64,000 nt of DNA from Clavelina lepadiformis. Taxonomy: Eukaryota > Chordata > Ascidiacea > Aplousobranchia > Clavelinidae. The stretch is taken from NCBI RefSeq assembly GCF_947623445.1, contig NC_135240.1:27280001-27344000 (forward strand), in the 5' to 3' direction. Shown piece after piece: positions 1 to 12,543 of the stretch (the stretch's first letter is position 1; every line of letters begins with the position of its first letter). The notes beneath the pieces were generated by a model, which was given only the letters and a program-made list of their open reading frames with translations, was not told the origin of the DNA and ran no database searches. Made by a program: the position numbers and the translations under genes.

Positions 1-404
1 GGTCATTACATACCTGGTTATGTGACCAAGGAGGTGACGTTTCCTAACTAGCATCTTGTATTGGTATGGTTGTTCTACCGACACATTAAGGTTGAGTTTT
101 ACAGTTTGAAAAAGAATCCACAAATACTTGTGGTTAAGTTAGAGTGTGTGGAAATATTTGACTTGATTTGTCGTACAATCAAACAAAATTTATCGAACAA
201 TGTTTTCGGTGAAACGGCCACTGCATTGAAAATTTTACAGTGAAGTGTTTTAAATAGTGTGACGTCATAGAAAGCTTAAGTGGAATGAAGCGGCCATAAT
301 ACGATGAAAAATCATATCTGGAGTTAAAACAAACCGTGTCTTAACCCGTTAGTTGTTTTATCACAAGCACGATAATGTTAATATTTTAACCGATATGTTT
401 CCAG
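1..404 (+). other. Intron of the phosphorylase kinase subunit gene
   Basis: No coding exon is supported here. The stretch lies upstream of the first recognisable exon (acceptor AG at 403-404) and is read as intron. It contains one exact TGACGTCA octamer at 260-267. A 60-residue open frame at 61-243 has no recognisable family features. Confidence 0.6.
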
Positions 405-862
405 ATGACACGCGGCGAGCTCAAATTCGCGTTGCTTGTCGAGAACGTACTCAACCACATTCCGCAGCCTGAATACCGCCAGCTAGTGGTGGAAACCGTC
501 ATAGTTCTGACTTTGCTTGCCGATGCGCCCAACGTAAGATTTCTATCCGACAATTTGAACGTGGATCGGGTTCTTCTCAAAGCCAGCGATTTATTCTACG
601 ATGACGAGGTCAGGCCGCCGACCTAGACTTTGCGAAATTGATTTTAAACATTTTTTCAGACTGTTCTTAATGATTTTTTCAGGTTGCGGACGAAGCACCC
701 GAGGATTTGCTGCACAAAGACCCCAACACCGGCGTCTGCACCGAGTTCTACGATTGTGCACCAAGCGGACCTTTCGGCACTATGACTTATCTATCGAAAG
801 CTGTCGCGTCGTCTTTCAGTGAATATTTCCCTGATAATATCGGGGACTGCACCTTAAGTTAA
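405..862 (+). CDS. PHKA: Phosphorylase b kinase regulatory subunit, alpha type, C-terminal two exons (partial)
   Basis: Two exons, 405-608 and 683-862, joined in phase 0 with GT (609) and AG (681-682). They encode the C-terminal end of the large regulatory subunit of phosphorylase b kinase, the calcium- and cAMP-controlled kinase complex that activates glycogen phosphorylase in the cytoplasm. The diagnostic part is the segment around FGTMTYLSKAVAS, which matches the conserved C-terminus of alpha/beta subunits. The preceding acidic, hydrophobic helix-rich exon fits the same region. The protein ends in CTLS, a CAAX-type prenylation box; mammalian subunits also end in CAAX boxes. The rest of the gene lies left of the window. 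Alpha rather than beta is favoured from the DPNTGVC...FYD...PSG context, but this rests on recalled family similarity. The stop is TAA at 860-862. Confidence 0.88.
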
Positions 863-1150
863 AAACTCGGGGATACTTCTTACCCCGTATTATAAGGGTC
901 CGGCCCCACTGCTCTTGCTTTTTTCACAGGCTCCCTAACCCCCTTACACTGTGACGTCATAATTATATGGGTCGCTAACCGTCACTAGCTGCGCTCAACA
1001 TGATTTATATGTGTAATGCTAGATCTTGTACGGGCTTGTGTTCCAGTTATGCCAATCGTATACTCTTTGTGTTGCTGCCAATATACTCGAATGTGAGTCG
1101 CAGAATGCCCGTGTCTGCGTCCGTTTATTGCGTTTTATTTATTCTCAGAA

Positions 1151-1156
1151 AATAAA
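1151..1156 (+). terminator. Poly(A) signal AATAAA of the phosphorylase kinase gene
   Basis: A canonical AATAAA lies 289 nt after the PHKA stop codon, in a T-rich context, so the 3' UTR probably runs from 863 to about 1175. Confidence 0.6.
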
Positions 1157-2047
1157 ATTTATGCTCAACTTTCAGCCTTTCATGTGTCGAAAATCGAAGC
1201 AAGTGTGGGCCATGTAACAGCACACGTGACTTGTAACTTGATAAACAGGTTCAATGCATCACTGGCGATGCGTGGGATGGCCGCAAAATAAACTCAACGC
1301 CGAACATCTCTACTATGGAAAGAGACGTGTGGAAGCTGTTGCTGAAACATGTATTTTGGATGTGACTTGGCTCAGATTTTGGCGCTAATATTCTTGGCAG
1401 AGTAAAGCCCACAGTCACATATAATTGGTTGACGTGTTTGTCTTCTGTGACGTATTGTTTGCTTGAATGGCTTCGGCCTTCCAAGGAGATGATTGTGATA
1501 TCATAAAACGATGTTGGAGTAAGCATGATCTGTTTGATCAAGTGTAACAAAATAACCGAGTCAACTTATGTCGTGAAGTTTTATTGAAGTTAGCGTTAGC
1601 TGAAGGTCAGAGGGGGGGGGGGGGATTTGCTGGAAGAATTAAGTCGTCTGTTAAGTTTTCATTGTCGCAGAAATGTGTAAGACTGTTCTTATTAAGTTTG
1701 TCTCTAAGCACGGATTCGTGTTTGACTTTTGACCTTGATTTTGGCTTAGTTTTCTCCTGTGAAACTCTGAGTTGGCGCTTCTAGTAATTTAACCAATAGT
1801 TTGGGCACCGTTGCAGCAAGATGTGGTTACCTCTGTTTCACCGAAAAAAATTGTTGGTTCGAAACTATTTTCTCGGTTCCTTTGTTAATTATCTAAATGT
1901 TGAACTATGACATCATAAATCTTTCTTTTCATCTAAATTGTTAATTGCTCGTTGTAAATCTAAAGCTCTTTGTCAGGGATAGGCGCATTGGTTTAAGATA
2001 CTGTAATGGCCAATGGGCATGCACAAATAGTTGATTTGGGACTAGTG

Positions 2048-2402
2048 TAGGGCTACCATTTCTGAGTGGGCCAAATTCGGGACGACACAAGAACCGCCTG
2101 TCACGACACCGTGTTTATTTCTAAAATATAATTGGTATTAGCAACTATGTAAAAACTTACTATGTGTCGGGACTGGCAGAAAAGTGACGGCAAGGTCTTC
2201 AGGACATATATCTATTTATTTACTTAGTGTTCATTATGAAACTTGCCATCGGTACGACTGCATCAGGAAAAAACAACAAAAATTAACAAACTACAACTAA
2301 AATCGGGACTTACGTCAGTTTTTACTTTTTTTTTCGGGACGCAGATTTTAGCAGTAAAATCCGGGACATGTCCCGAAAAATCGGGACGCATGGCAACGCT
2401 AT
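2048..2402. mobile_element. Old hAT-type non-autonomous element (remnant)
   Basis: The ends are roughly inverted: TAGGGCTACCATT at the left, and the complement of TAGCGTTGCCAT at the right. Inside, the CGGGAC/GTCCCG motif recurs several times in both orientations, near both ends. The flanking 8-mers do not match, so the target-site duplication has decayed or the boundaries are slightly off. Confidence 0.4.
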
Positions 2403-2408
2403 TATAGT

Positions 2409-2491
2409 GCAAAAGTGCATAATCGAATGACGTCACAATTTGGGTAGCAGGGACTAGTATACTAATGCAGCACGTGGTTGTGCACTTTTGC
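2409..2491. repeat. Short hairpin repeat with embedded TGACGTCA, copy 1
   Basis: The arms GCAAAAGTGC and GCACTTTTGC form a terminal inverted repeat around about 60 bases that include an exact TGACGTCA (2428-2435). Read in reverse complement it aligns base by base over most of its length with the hairpins at 34478-34572 and 30239-30352: arm, AACCAC, GATGC or TGCTGC, TACTAG, then AATTGTGACGTCAT. Confidence 0.6.
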
Positions 2492-5400
2492 GCCACCAGA
2501 CCAGTTGATTTTAGACTTAAATTGAAGTTAGACTTAGGTTAAAAGGAAGACTCGGGTTAAATTTCCGTTATTATGTTTTAGCATTTAAGTTAGGTTAACA
2601 AGAGATTATAAAAATAGCTTCATACGTATGATTTTTCCAGTGAAACCGTGACAGTCTTTTTCTAAACTAAACCGCATGTCTTGTGCAGCGAGTGCATGAC
2701 CTACAAGGAGTGAAATAGTTACGTCATACAGGTGTTTCCCGAGTTTCCGGTAGTTTTCGAAACGTAAATATGCCTTAAACTAAATCTAAAATTATCCAAA
2801 AAATATCAAACTGAATGAATTTAGTTGGAAAGTTCAAAACATGAAGCAAACTGCAAAATATTGGAATAAAGACTCAATAATTCAATGCGCGTCGCATTTG
2901 AAAGGTCAAAGAGAAACCAGAGCTTGCAAATCACAAACGACATAATTTTCTTTTTGATTTTAGAGTTTGTTAGTTTTCTGGAAAGATGCCACAAAACGTT
3001 TTTTACGCAGAGTGTCATATACCAAAATTGAGTGCATTTGCTCGGTTAAGAATAATCCTCTTGCCGCAGTTTGGGATTTTTCTTACGATTGAGTGCACCT
3101 TCACCTTAATTGCACACACAGACCACAGCTGTCTGTGACAACTGCTATAAGAAGGTGCTTGCTTGTTATGTCAAAGTTTCGACGCCATAATTTCTAAAAA
3201 GCTCTGTTATACGACCGTGACCACCTGTCAAGGCAGGCCTAGGAAATTCTAGAAATAGTAATAAGCGTGACGGGATGAGGTGAATCACCCAAGTCAAGTT
3301 TCTTTTTTTGTGCGTTTGCTGCACTGTAGTTTTTGCCGATCCTGGCCTTTCTAACGCGAACAGGCCCAAAGCATAGGATTGCAAAAACGGCAAATCTTCT
3401 TGCTCGCTCCTAAGCTTGATTAGCCCACTTTGGATTTGACTGATTTCAAACGGCATCGACCACGATTATGACGGTGCAGACGGACAATAATGACGTAACA
3501 GAACACTATATTGTATGTGGTGGGAAAGAAATTCTTGTCCTTGTGTGAATTGGAGCTAAAGATTTTGTTGTTGATAAATCACCGAACGAAAAATTGTCAA
3601 TTTCCGCGATATTATTTTTTTCTTGTTCGGATGGACCCACAATTGCTAGTGTCTTTCGTCGTATCGCGCGCGGCTTTTGTGTACTGTTACGTCACAAAAG
3701 GGCACACGCCTTCGACAACTCGTGTACTTGTTTTTTAATACGAACTAGGCTAGTCTCTAAGAAAGTCACAGCGATTCTTAGCACTCTGGGCTATATTTAT
3801 CAGGCTTAGCTACTGCGGCGGAATTAACTTGAAATAACAGACTTGTGATGATTTGAGGGAGAATTATGTAAGTTTGGATTGAGAAAGGGTCAAGTGGCGT
3901 TGAAGAAATTATCCAACTAATTATTATCTTGTTATTACTGCTACTCGCTCATTATCATAATTAAGCTACAAGTTGTAACGCTGCCGAATTTTCAGGCCTG
4001 AAAGTGGTGAAGTTAAGTTTTCGTGATTGAACTTTTTCAGCCAGGAAAGTGTTGGAATTTGTGCGTCTTGACATAACTTAACAATAACCGGTCACCATTC
4101 GTTGGCGCTTGATATTGATCATAGGCTAGTGAACGTTACAGATGAGTGGCATTAAAAACCGCTGGAAATTGACTCCTGAATTGGAAACTCTGACCAGTTA
4201 TACACTGTACAAAAGGCCGGGTCGCTTTGTTAAGCCGCTTTCAAAAGTGATTGATCGCTTTGTATAGCTTTGCCAGGAACAATAGCTATATCAGTGGGCT
4301 CATAACATTGGCTTCTAAGGTATTTGGTTTAAAGTTAGTCGAGAACTTATTTGAAGGTATTTATATGCTGCGACACGAGCCGGGAACATATTTAAAATTC
4401 ATCCTTTGTCTAAGAATAGAAACGACAAAATGCCAGGTTTGGGATAAGTTTGAAAGTTAAACGTGATTTGTTCGTCGATGTACAACGAATTTCCCGACTC
4501 CGAGAAGCGAGTTTCACGTCATTAGACGTTGCCCGGTTTATCCGGATTCCTTTGCAAAGGTCTTGTCCAATATTTACTAAGTCCTTGTCAAGGTTCACCG
4601 ACGCGCCGTATTTCAATTTTTTTATGACGCAAGCAGTGTCCTTGTGTTAATATGTACGCGGAATAACTTCCCTGGGCTTAAACAAAGCAGCAAGTTGACG
4701 AGCTAACTTTAGCCAACTGCTTTCTGTGACAATATTTTCATTATAGTCTGTTTCACTTGGAAAGCTTTTCTCTTCGGTTGTTGTCATTACTAACCTCTAT
4801 GACGTAACAAGAAAAACTTCGACTTTTTATTTAGCATTGAAAGTTGAAAAGCATCGACATCACAAAACATTTTTCTAAATTTAGTATTATGTAATCATGT
4901 GAAAAATATTCACATAAATAACCCGCGTTTATAACGTCACAACATTCCATTTTATTGTGTGATTTACAAGATGGAAGTTTAACAACGACCATGGTCGCGT
5001 CATCTAAGGCTAAGCAAATACGATGTCTTCACTAGTAAGACACAAAAGATAATCGAGGTTTGGGTCCATTTACAAATAGCGACGGCATCGAATGAAGATA
5101 TCAAAGAAATACGAAATTTGACTCCGGAAATTTCTTCTTGTTTCAGATTAAACACAGTGGAAAGCATTTGCAGCGTGCTTTAGTACAGTTATAGATAGGT
5201 TGTTACAGTTACAGGTTGTTCTGGAAGGAATATTTCACTGAATCTGGTACATCCTGATCTTGGATTAAGTTTATGGCGCACCGCAGGTTAAGGTCGTCAA
5301 CTATGTTGTCAGGAACGACCCTCAGTCGTTCGAAAAGCATGTTCAGTGTCGCCTTTGATGACATCACAAAGGGAAGAGCGAACGCAATCAACCATGACAA

Positions 5401-7629
5401 GGTAATTATTAATATGGGTGATTATTACGAATAATACTGATTATTATGAATAATACTGTGTGTTGTTTTTCCAATCAACCCATTCATTTGTATCAATGTC
5501 GTCGGTATTACAACTATACATAAACAACTTATTTCTGTATGACTGCTGACGTGTAAAATTGCTTTCGGCGCGATGTTGCGTGAGCGGAGCAAAATTGTTT
5601 TGAAGTTACTCTGAAGGCAAAAGTTTTTACGGGCTTGTAGAATTTCCGCATGCCGACCGTACACATCTCGAGCCTAAACTTCAAAGTGCGTTGCTCTACT
5701 CATTACACTTTGTGTTGACCGATCGGGTGTGGCCGATAACATCGTCAAATTTATTATGACGTTTCAGATTTTAAAGGCGGTTTGATTTAGTAATAATGAA
5801 CAACAATCGCTTGAGTGTTTTGTTACAATAGTGCTGTACATTAAATTCTATTTTTTATATTCCTTTGGCTGAATACAAACGAGTAATTAAGCTTACCAAT
5901 CAGGATTGTTAGCTACAAAATTATCATGCATCATTGCAGAAGACTTGACCTGAACGTCTCAAACTGCTGTGTGAATTCGTGCTTCAAGGAAGCTACGTCA
6001 CAAGGAGTCAATGGTCGACTTTTTTCTAAAGACTAAATCATTTTCACAAACAAGTCGTTATTCGTTCAAGATAACGTGCAAGAGGTTGCTTCGATATCGA
6101 ACATTTCTTTAAAGTCAAGCAATTGTTATCAGCAAATGATTAGAAATCATTTAGAACAGATTTTATGAAAGTTTAGGCGATTTAAAAATAAATGAACATA
6201 AAGTTATTTTCTAAATTTAGGAAATTATCTCACAAGATTCCTACTTTGGCCTGTGGGTGGCGCAAACGTGACACTTCACGCTTTAGAATAAACACTAGGT
6301 GTCGGTATGGCGCTAGATTTTATTACGCCCCTGCACCGTGGCATGAGAGATCCCTGCCTGATGTCGAATTAAAAGAAAAGACAAATAGTGAGACATAACT
6401 TGAGACTGTTCGCATATCTCATTGCGACTGTTCTGCTGCATTTCACTTTGCACAACTTGTTGCTACATGGCAGACTGTTTTCGCCTCTTTATGAAGACAC
6501 AATAGTATCATTGTTTGCCCGATGAGGTAACAATGACGGTCATGCAATGGGAATAAAGTTGCAACAGTTTTGCTTCGCATTCGTTTGACCAAATTTGCCT
6601 TCCCTGAAAATACTGTATTCGAAACTCGAAACATATTTTGCAACCGTTGGTTTCGAATTCCATTGAATGCGCTGAGATGTGGCAACTATGACATAGTTTC
6701 ACGCAAGAATGCCGTTGTTTTCTGGGGACGCTTTTCTGGCAAATTCTTGCATAATTTGGTATCTTAACATATTTACTAATAATTTGATTGTTTGTGAGAA
6801 AGTTGTTGTTTGACTATGACGTAACAAGGCGAGCACCACTTTTGCTCCCCGCTCTCAATGGCGAAAAATAAACGATACGTCAGGAAAGTTTGAACCGGAA
6901 CTCCGCTTCCAGCAATGCAAAGAATGTGCTTTGTTTCTCATGGTTTAAGCAGCAGTTGTTAACCTAAAACGACGTACACAAAGCTTAATCTTATACTCTT
7001 TATGACGTAACAGAGCGGCGTTTTTTTGTTCAGTCGTAGACCGCATTGTCAACTGAATTCACTATTGTTTGTCTTAAGCCTTTGTCTTGTTGTTTCAGCG
7101 ATAAATCTATTACTTGTTAATCGATTTTGCATTTTCTTTGAATTGAAATGTGTAATTTCACGTGATTATCATAGGTGTTTTACGCGCTCGCGGAACAGAG
7201 AAACCGATTATGACGTCACATATATGTCGCAGTAAACCTGAGTATTTGACGCGATGTGATTTTTAAAAATTTCTCGGCGACAATTCCTGTTGGGAATGAT
7301 TCTGTACACAACTTTTATGTTGACCTTTTGACCTGGTGACCCAGGGTTCATTCGCTTCCTACTTTGCTCGTAACTCTTTGGTTTAGGTTTCCAGTATGAC
7401 GTATCAAATTACGTGTTAACCCGAACGCTTGATACAAAATATCCGTACTAAGACAATTGGCGTTGTTACGTATAAGGCGGTGAATCACTTCAAAGTGTGA
7501 GAAACGATTATGACATAATAAACATCATTTGTCTTCCAAATGACTTCACATTTGACATCCGGTCAAAGACGATCCAACCAACACAGTCGTCTGATTTTAA
7601 AAAGTTTTGGAAAATTTTTAATTCTAGAG

Positions 7630-7805
7630 CAGGGATGTCCAACCTTTTATTAAAGTGGGCCGCATTGTCACTTGAAATAATTCAATGGGCCGCAGAACCT
7701 ATTAAATTTCAAGAAAAATGGGTACATAAAGTACATATTTTTGGAGTGAAAATGACTAACGGGCCGCACAAAAATCTCAGGCGGGCCGCAGGTTGGACAT
7801 CCCTG
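7630..7805. mobile_element. hAT-type MITE with perfect 8-bp target duplication
   Basis: A 176-bp element bounded by CAGGGATGTCCAACCT and its inverted counterpart AGGTTGGACATCCCTG, with GGGCCGC motifs just inside both ends. It is flanked by identical 8-bp copies of TTCTAGAG (7622-7629 and 7806-7813). The 8-bp duplication and CAG...CTG ends are typical of the hAT superfamily. There is no transposase coding. Confidence 0.9.
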
Positions 7806-7972
7806 TTCTAGAGCATCTTACAGGGAGTCGTGTCACGTGGTTTTGTTGTTGTGACATCATACTAAACGTGGTCTATATCTTTGAAGCTCGTTCTACTTTT
7901 ACAGAAATCATTCACTTTGTTACTTTTCAGACCAGGCCCAAATCCAATCCGACCCAGACTAGTGCTATATAG

Positions 7973-8414
7973 CAGGGCTTCCCAAACTTTTTTGCTCGCG
8001 ACCCCTTTCAAACTTCTGAAGTTTTCCGCGACCCTTCACGTTTAAATTGATAAGCAGTGCGAAATATACATTAGTCATTAGTGAAATTTATTGAGATGCA
8101 AAGACTGAATTCAAGCCACCAGTACTCAAAGCCTACTTACTACTTTACACATATGTAGGCTACTGCAAACAAAAAAGCACACACATTTATTCAGTGTGAT
8201 TGGTCCGACTGCTTTCTGCTACAAAGCAAGTCCAGCCGTGGCTCAATATCTGTTAATGCTGGTCTCAAGGCGGTTTCTATGTTTATTAGGCTGGAAGTAT
8301 ATTTTGTTTTGATTGTATTTTGTACTTCGTGTAAAATTGGTATACGCTCTGCGACCCCTGAAGTTCGTTACGCGACCCCTTGCGGGGTCGCGACCCCCAG
8401 TTTGGGAAGCCCTG
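7973..8414. mobile_element. hAT-type MITE, second family, perfect 8-bp target duplication
   Basis: A 442-bp element with ends CAGGGCTTCCCAAACTTTT and CCAGTTTGGGAAGCCCTG. Inside are GCGACCCC motifs, three times near the right end. It is flanked by identical CTATATAG copies (7965-7972 and 8415-8422). It differs in sequence from the neighbouring 7630-7805 element. No intact transposase is present. Confidence 0.9.
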
Positions 8415-10848
8415 CTATATAGCACAGGCTGATTGATTTCGAAAAATTTAATTTTAAATTTTTTGTTTGCCATATTTAGAATGTGATGTAAATGACTGAC
8501 TATGTTCACCATTATGACGTGACACGGCTTTCATCATAAAACGTGTTTGGCTTCTGAAAATTAGTTTCGGAATCTGCATGTTTTTATGACGGACGTTGCC
8601 CGCAAAACAGTTTTAAATAAATTGCAAACTATCGATCGTGAGAAGACTTAATTTTCCTGAAAGTGACTGCCAGGTTCAAGGTTATGCTTCTGTCAGACTG
8701 GTTTCACAGATTTCTATGAAGGTATTTGAAAAAGTTCTAGAACGTTTTGAGGACAGCGAACGTCTCCAAAAAATCTTAAAAACAGCACAAGCTTCATAAA
8801 ACTTTGTTGTGGCAATAAATTGGGCATTGTGACGTAATAATTGGAGTTTGTTACCGTAACAAACCCATTGTTAAACATCTTCCAGTTGCAGAAGACATAT
8901 AATTAAGAACCTATTAAAAGCCTAACCCATTTGAACGATTGTGTCTCAAAGAAATCAACTGAATGCTGAAGTGGAAAACGAAGTCGACCAATCCCACAAC
9001 AGCAACAGCTGCTCAAAGACTTTGTCACGCTTTTTTATTTGTGACATCACAATAACTGTCATTGTCCGCTTTGTCTCCTTACAAAAGGTATTGTGATGTG
9101 ACAACATCGGAGTCCTGGATTCAGGTAGAAAGGTTTCAGAGCTGCCAGAAATTAGCTGCGAATCTTTGAGCATAAACCAGCGAAAACAGATATATATCTC
9201 GTATAAAGCCGCTAGTCCAATTTAGTCTTTATGTCGTCATAAGTTTGGTTGAACTTGTGGGAAAGATGGAAGTACACATACTGAGGCAGGACACTCATAA
9301 AATTATCAGATAGCATTTTAGTTTGAATGAAGTTTAGTTAATCTTTTAACTTTCAATCGAATTTCTCAAGATTGTTTATTGGTGTTACGTAATATATAAT
9401 TAAGTTTTTGTCCATGTTTGTTATGAAATGCTCAGATGACGTATGTATTTCGGTTGATGCTCTTATGACACAAATTTATTGGCCTACTTGTGTTTAGTTT
9501 CCATCAATTATTTCGTCATAGAGGTTAGTTGTTATTCCAAACCCCATATATTTGTTTGTCTTCTTTAATTAGCGATTTTAATTATGAGGTCTTTTGTTGC
9601 CCGGGATTTCTCTCTGGGCTGCTCGTTGTTTGCACAAAATGTTGCTTTCCGGCGCGAATGCAAATAAAGGGCGTTGCAATTGCAGCTGGGAGATGGAAAT
9701 CGTTTTACCAATGATTCCACTTCGACTAATTGTTATGTCAATCATCTCTGTTGCGTCACAGAAGGTCACGGGGTTTGAAATAACGAAAGTCGACGAATTA
9801 TTCCCCGTCTCGGTGCTCTGCAGTGCCAGTCGTTTGTGATCTCATAAACAGGATTGTTGAAATCAATTGAACGCTGGTTGCCATCATCGCGTAACAAGGA
9901 ATCAGGAAATGGTCAATTATTTCGTAACAATCGACACCTATGCAGCTTTCTCACGTTTCATTGGGGATTCTTGCAAAAATTTCCAGAAATATTGGCACAA
10001 ATAGCGGTTTTGCTCCCGGCTGAAAGACAATGGGTTGCTGGGTTGATCAATTCAAGGAACTTTTACCAGAAAGATAAGAGGATTTCTGCCACAAAACCGC
10101 GGAAGACAGCACCATGACGTCACAGCACCAAAGCGGGAACATGCAATGCAGTTGACGGTTAGACAGCACCTAATATGCAAATTTAGACGCTAATACAAGT
10201 AATCCAGTGAAGGAGTCCAGTTAAGTGTTATGTAATCGATGTCTAAATTTGGAGATTTTGCCTCGGGCATGAAATGAAAATAATCGATGCAACGTCTGAA
10301 TCTTATCAAAACCGCGAGTCTCGCTCAAAACATTTAAATATCGACGTCATGTGAGTCTTGTTCAAGTTATTATTCTCGTGATTTTAATTGTAATAATGGC
10401 AGATTGTCAGAAGTTATGAAAGGAAAGTGCATATGACGTCTTCACTCATGTTTATGACATTACATTAGGTTTTTCATGGTTGAAGTATGAATAGAATTGA
10501 GCTAGATTTAGGTTCAATAGAAAATTTTCTGAATTTGTCTTGTTGGTCTGGTACAGATGAAGTGGAACGAGGTAAAGTTGCTTTGCCATATTTGGTTACC
10601 GTCGGCATGCTGTTAATCATTTAGATATGCATTCATAATTGTTTGTACGCTGTACCATTTCCGGTAATTGTCGAGTATTACGTCACAGAGGGTAAGAAAG
10701 ATGATAGGAAGTTGTAGAACACGTTTTAGTCATGTTCGTGCCCGCACTTCAACCTGATATTGTGCCAGCTTTATCTGGTCTATTTCCTTTGAACAGGAGG
10801 TACATATCATTTAGGCCAGGCCTGGATTAAATTAATTCGTAGAAGGCG

Positions 10849-11349
10849 ATGGTGTTTGACGGTAAATCACAGACTGCGCAGAACACTTCACAAAAGAAGA
10901 CGACAGGCATCAATGCAAGTTCCAGTTCATTCCGCTTCTCGCGGAAGTCGCGTTCTCAATCTTTTCCAGTTTTCAATTCCAAAGATCTTCCATCTGGAGC
11001 CGCTGAGGAGGAAATGACATCAAAGCATTCGCGAAAAAACAGCGCGACGTTCTCGAGCATCTCAGAGGATTCGACGAAATCCAGATCGTCGTCTCCTCCG
11101 GCAACCTCCCTCATCCCGATCTCGATTCTGGATGAGGATGTGAAGCCGAATCCATCGCGGCGTGCATGTCGGGATCTTCAAAAAGATTCGAGATCTTCGT
11201 CACTGAGGAGCACTTCCCTAACTAAAACGAAATTCACTGACGTTCCGCGTCCTTCTATGACGCAAGATACGTCAACCGTAAAATTTCACGGCGACTCAAA
11301 TCGCGATCAGAAGCGAAGATCGAACCAAGACGCACATTACGTAACAAAG
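10849..11349 (+). CDS. Candidate alternative first coding exon (Ser/Lys/Arg-rich) of the FCHSD2 gene
   Basis: A 167-codon open frame starts with ATG in a good context (GGCGATGG) after upstream stops, and ends at a consensus donor (AAG|GTAGGT). It is low-complexity, rich in Ser, Lys, Arg and Thr, with many S-R-S and R-K-S stretches that could be phosphosites, and has no recognisable domain. It ends in phase 0. FCHSD2 exon 2 (12909) begins in phase 0, so direct splicing past the normal first exon would give an N-terminally extended isoform. Splicing to the region just before 12544 does not keep the frame. It could instead belong to an unrelated small gene, or be a fortuitous frame. I do not recognise the sequence. 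Confidence 0.45.
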
Positions 11350-12543
11350 GTAGGTCAAGGAACGAGCTGGTCTCATTTTTTATTACGTCATAGCACGTTT
11401 CTATTATGGCATAAGCACATGCTTTTGGGGGACTGAATTTTCCTAGTACAGTACAGTATGTGTAATGATTGTGACGCAAAGTAAATGTTGCAGGAGACAC
11501 TTGCTTGTGTGTGTGGTTATTAGAAGATTTTGAGTTGCCTTCGGCGCGTGTCGAAGGTGCTGATGAGATTAGATCATCGCATCCCAGACGGTTTCTGTGA
11601 GTAATTTCGCTATCATTTGCTGCCCGGTGATGCGTATCAACGTTTCGATCTCATCACGCTTTAAAATCCCCCCCTTGTAGGCATGCATGGAAGTTTCATT
11701 GTTATTTTCGAAAATCTGAACTGATGGAAAGTTTTGTGGGATCCCCATGAAAGGCTGAGTTATATCGGAATTTTCGTTTTAATTTTCCATTTATTAAGAG
11801 ACATGACTTAAAGCGGAAATCTAAATTTATGCGAAATTAGAAGTGAAGCTTAGTTTTGAAGAAATGATTGTTGGTTATTGAACGGATTAAAACGAGCCAG
11901 CGAAAATAGATAGTTAGCAAATACGGTTTGGTCTTATTGATGAAGGCTTTAAAAGGAAAGAGTTTATAAGGCTATATAAGTACGCTTGCCTGGCTCGCAC
12001 CTCTTTTATCGGTTGTTATGAATTGCTTTTGGGTCTTCGCCATTTGTTCGCCGAAGACGCCGTGATCAAACCGCGCTTTAACGTCATAATAAGAAGAAAC
12101 AAACGCAAGCGCAACGCCTGTGATGAAAAAATAGCGTTTTGACGTCACATAGGCAGTAACCAGCTCAGTCGGCTTTTGTTTACAGTAATTCGCTGTGTGG
12201 CCGCTGTCGGCATCCAAATGTTTTGATGTGACAGCGGCCAGGACAAATGTGATTTTATCTCCGATGGTTTCTGAGCAAAGATTGAACCGTGAATCGAAAT
12301 TCGTTAAATTATTTATCTGGGCTTCTTTTTGCGATCTTGTGAATCGCAGTAAAATGTTCAGATCTTTTCTGTTACGGTTTTCCAACCGATTTTACATGAG
12401 CGTTGCGTAGGTAGCCTTGTATGCGATTTAATTTTGATTTACAAAAGTTTTGTAAGCAATTTTGTGGTGGAAACATTTTACAGATATATTCAGGATCGTT
12501 GAAATAACACATAATATACTGTATGAGGTTGTTTTTGCAAAAT
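11350..12543. other. Probable 5' region or intron of FCHSD2
   Basis: This lies between the candidate exon and the first certain FCHSD2 exon. A 137-codon open frame on the minus strand (11972-12385) has a short hydrophobic segment but no recognisable family, and it contains CRE-like motifs such as TGACGTCA at 12140. I do not call it a gene. Confidence 0.45.

Larger units (their letters stand above)
1176..10848. other. Long non-genic stretch with transposon relics and dispersed CRE-like motifs
   Basis: About 9.7 kb with no exon I can support on either strand. Open frames here are under 105 codons, with no recognisable domain. It holds three hAT-type elements (about 2048-2402, 7630-7805, 7973-8414), a short hairpin (2409-2491), a 13-base G run (1612-1624) and a high density of TGACGTCA-like sites (exact at 2428, 7211 and 10115, plus many one-mismatch forms such as TGACGTAA and TTACGTCA). 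It may contain distal regulatory sequence or 5' UTR exons of the FCHSD2 gene; I cannot tell. Confidence 0.6.

Noticed and set aside
3166..3456. 96-codon minus-strand open frame in the long intergenic region
   Set aside because: No domain, no conserved features and no neighbouring exons; consistent with chance.
11972..12385. 137-codon minus-strand frame with a hydrophobic stretch
   Set aside because: No family recognised, no splice support, and it lies in the 5' region of FCHSD2. Long enough to record, but not to call.
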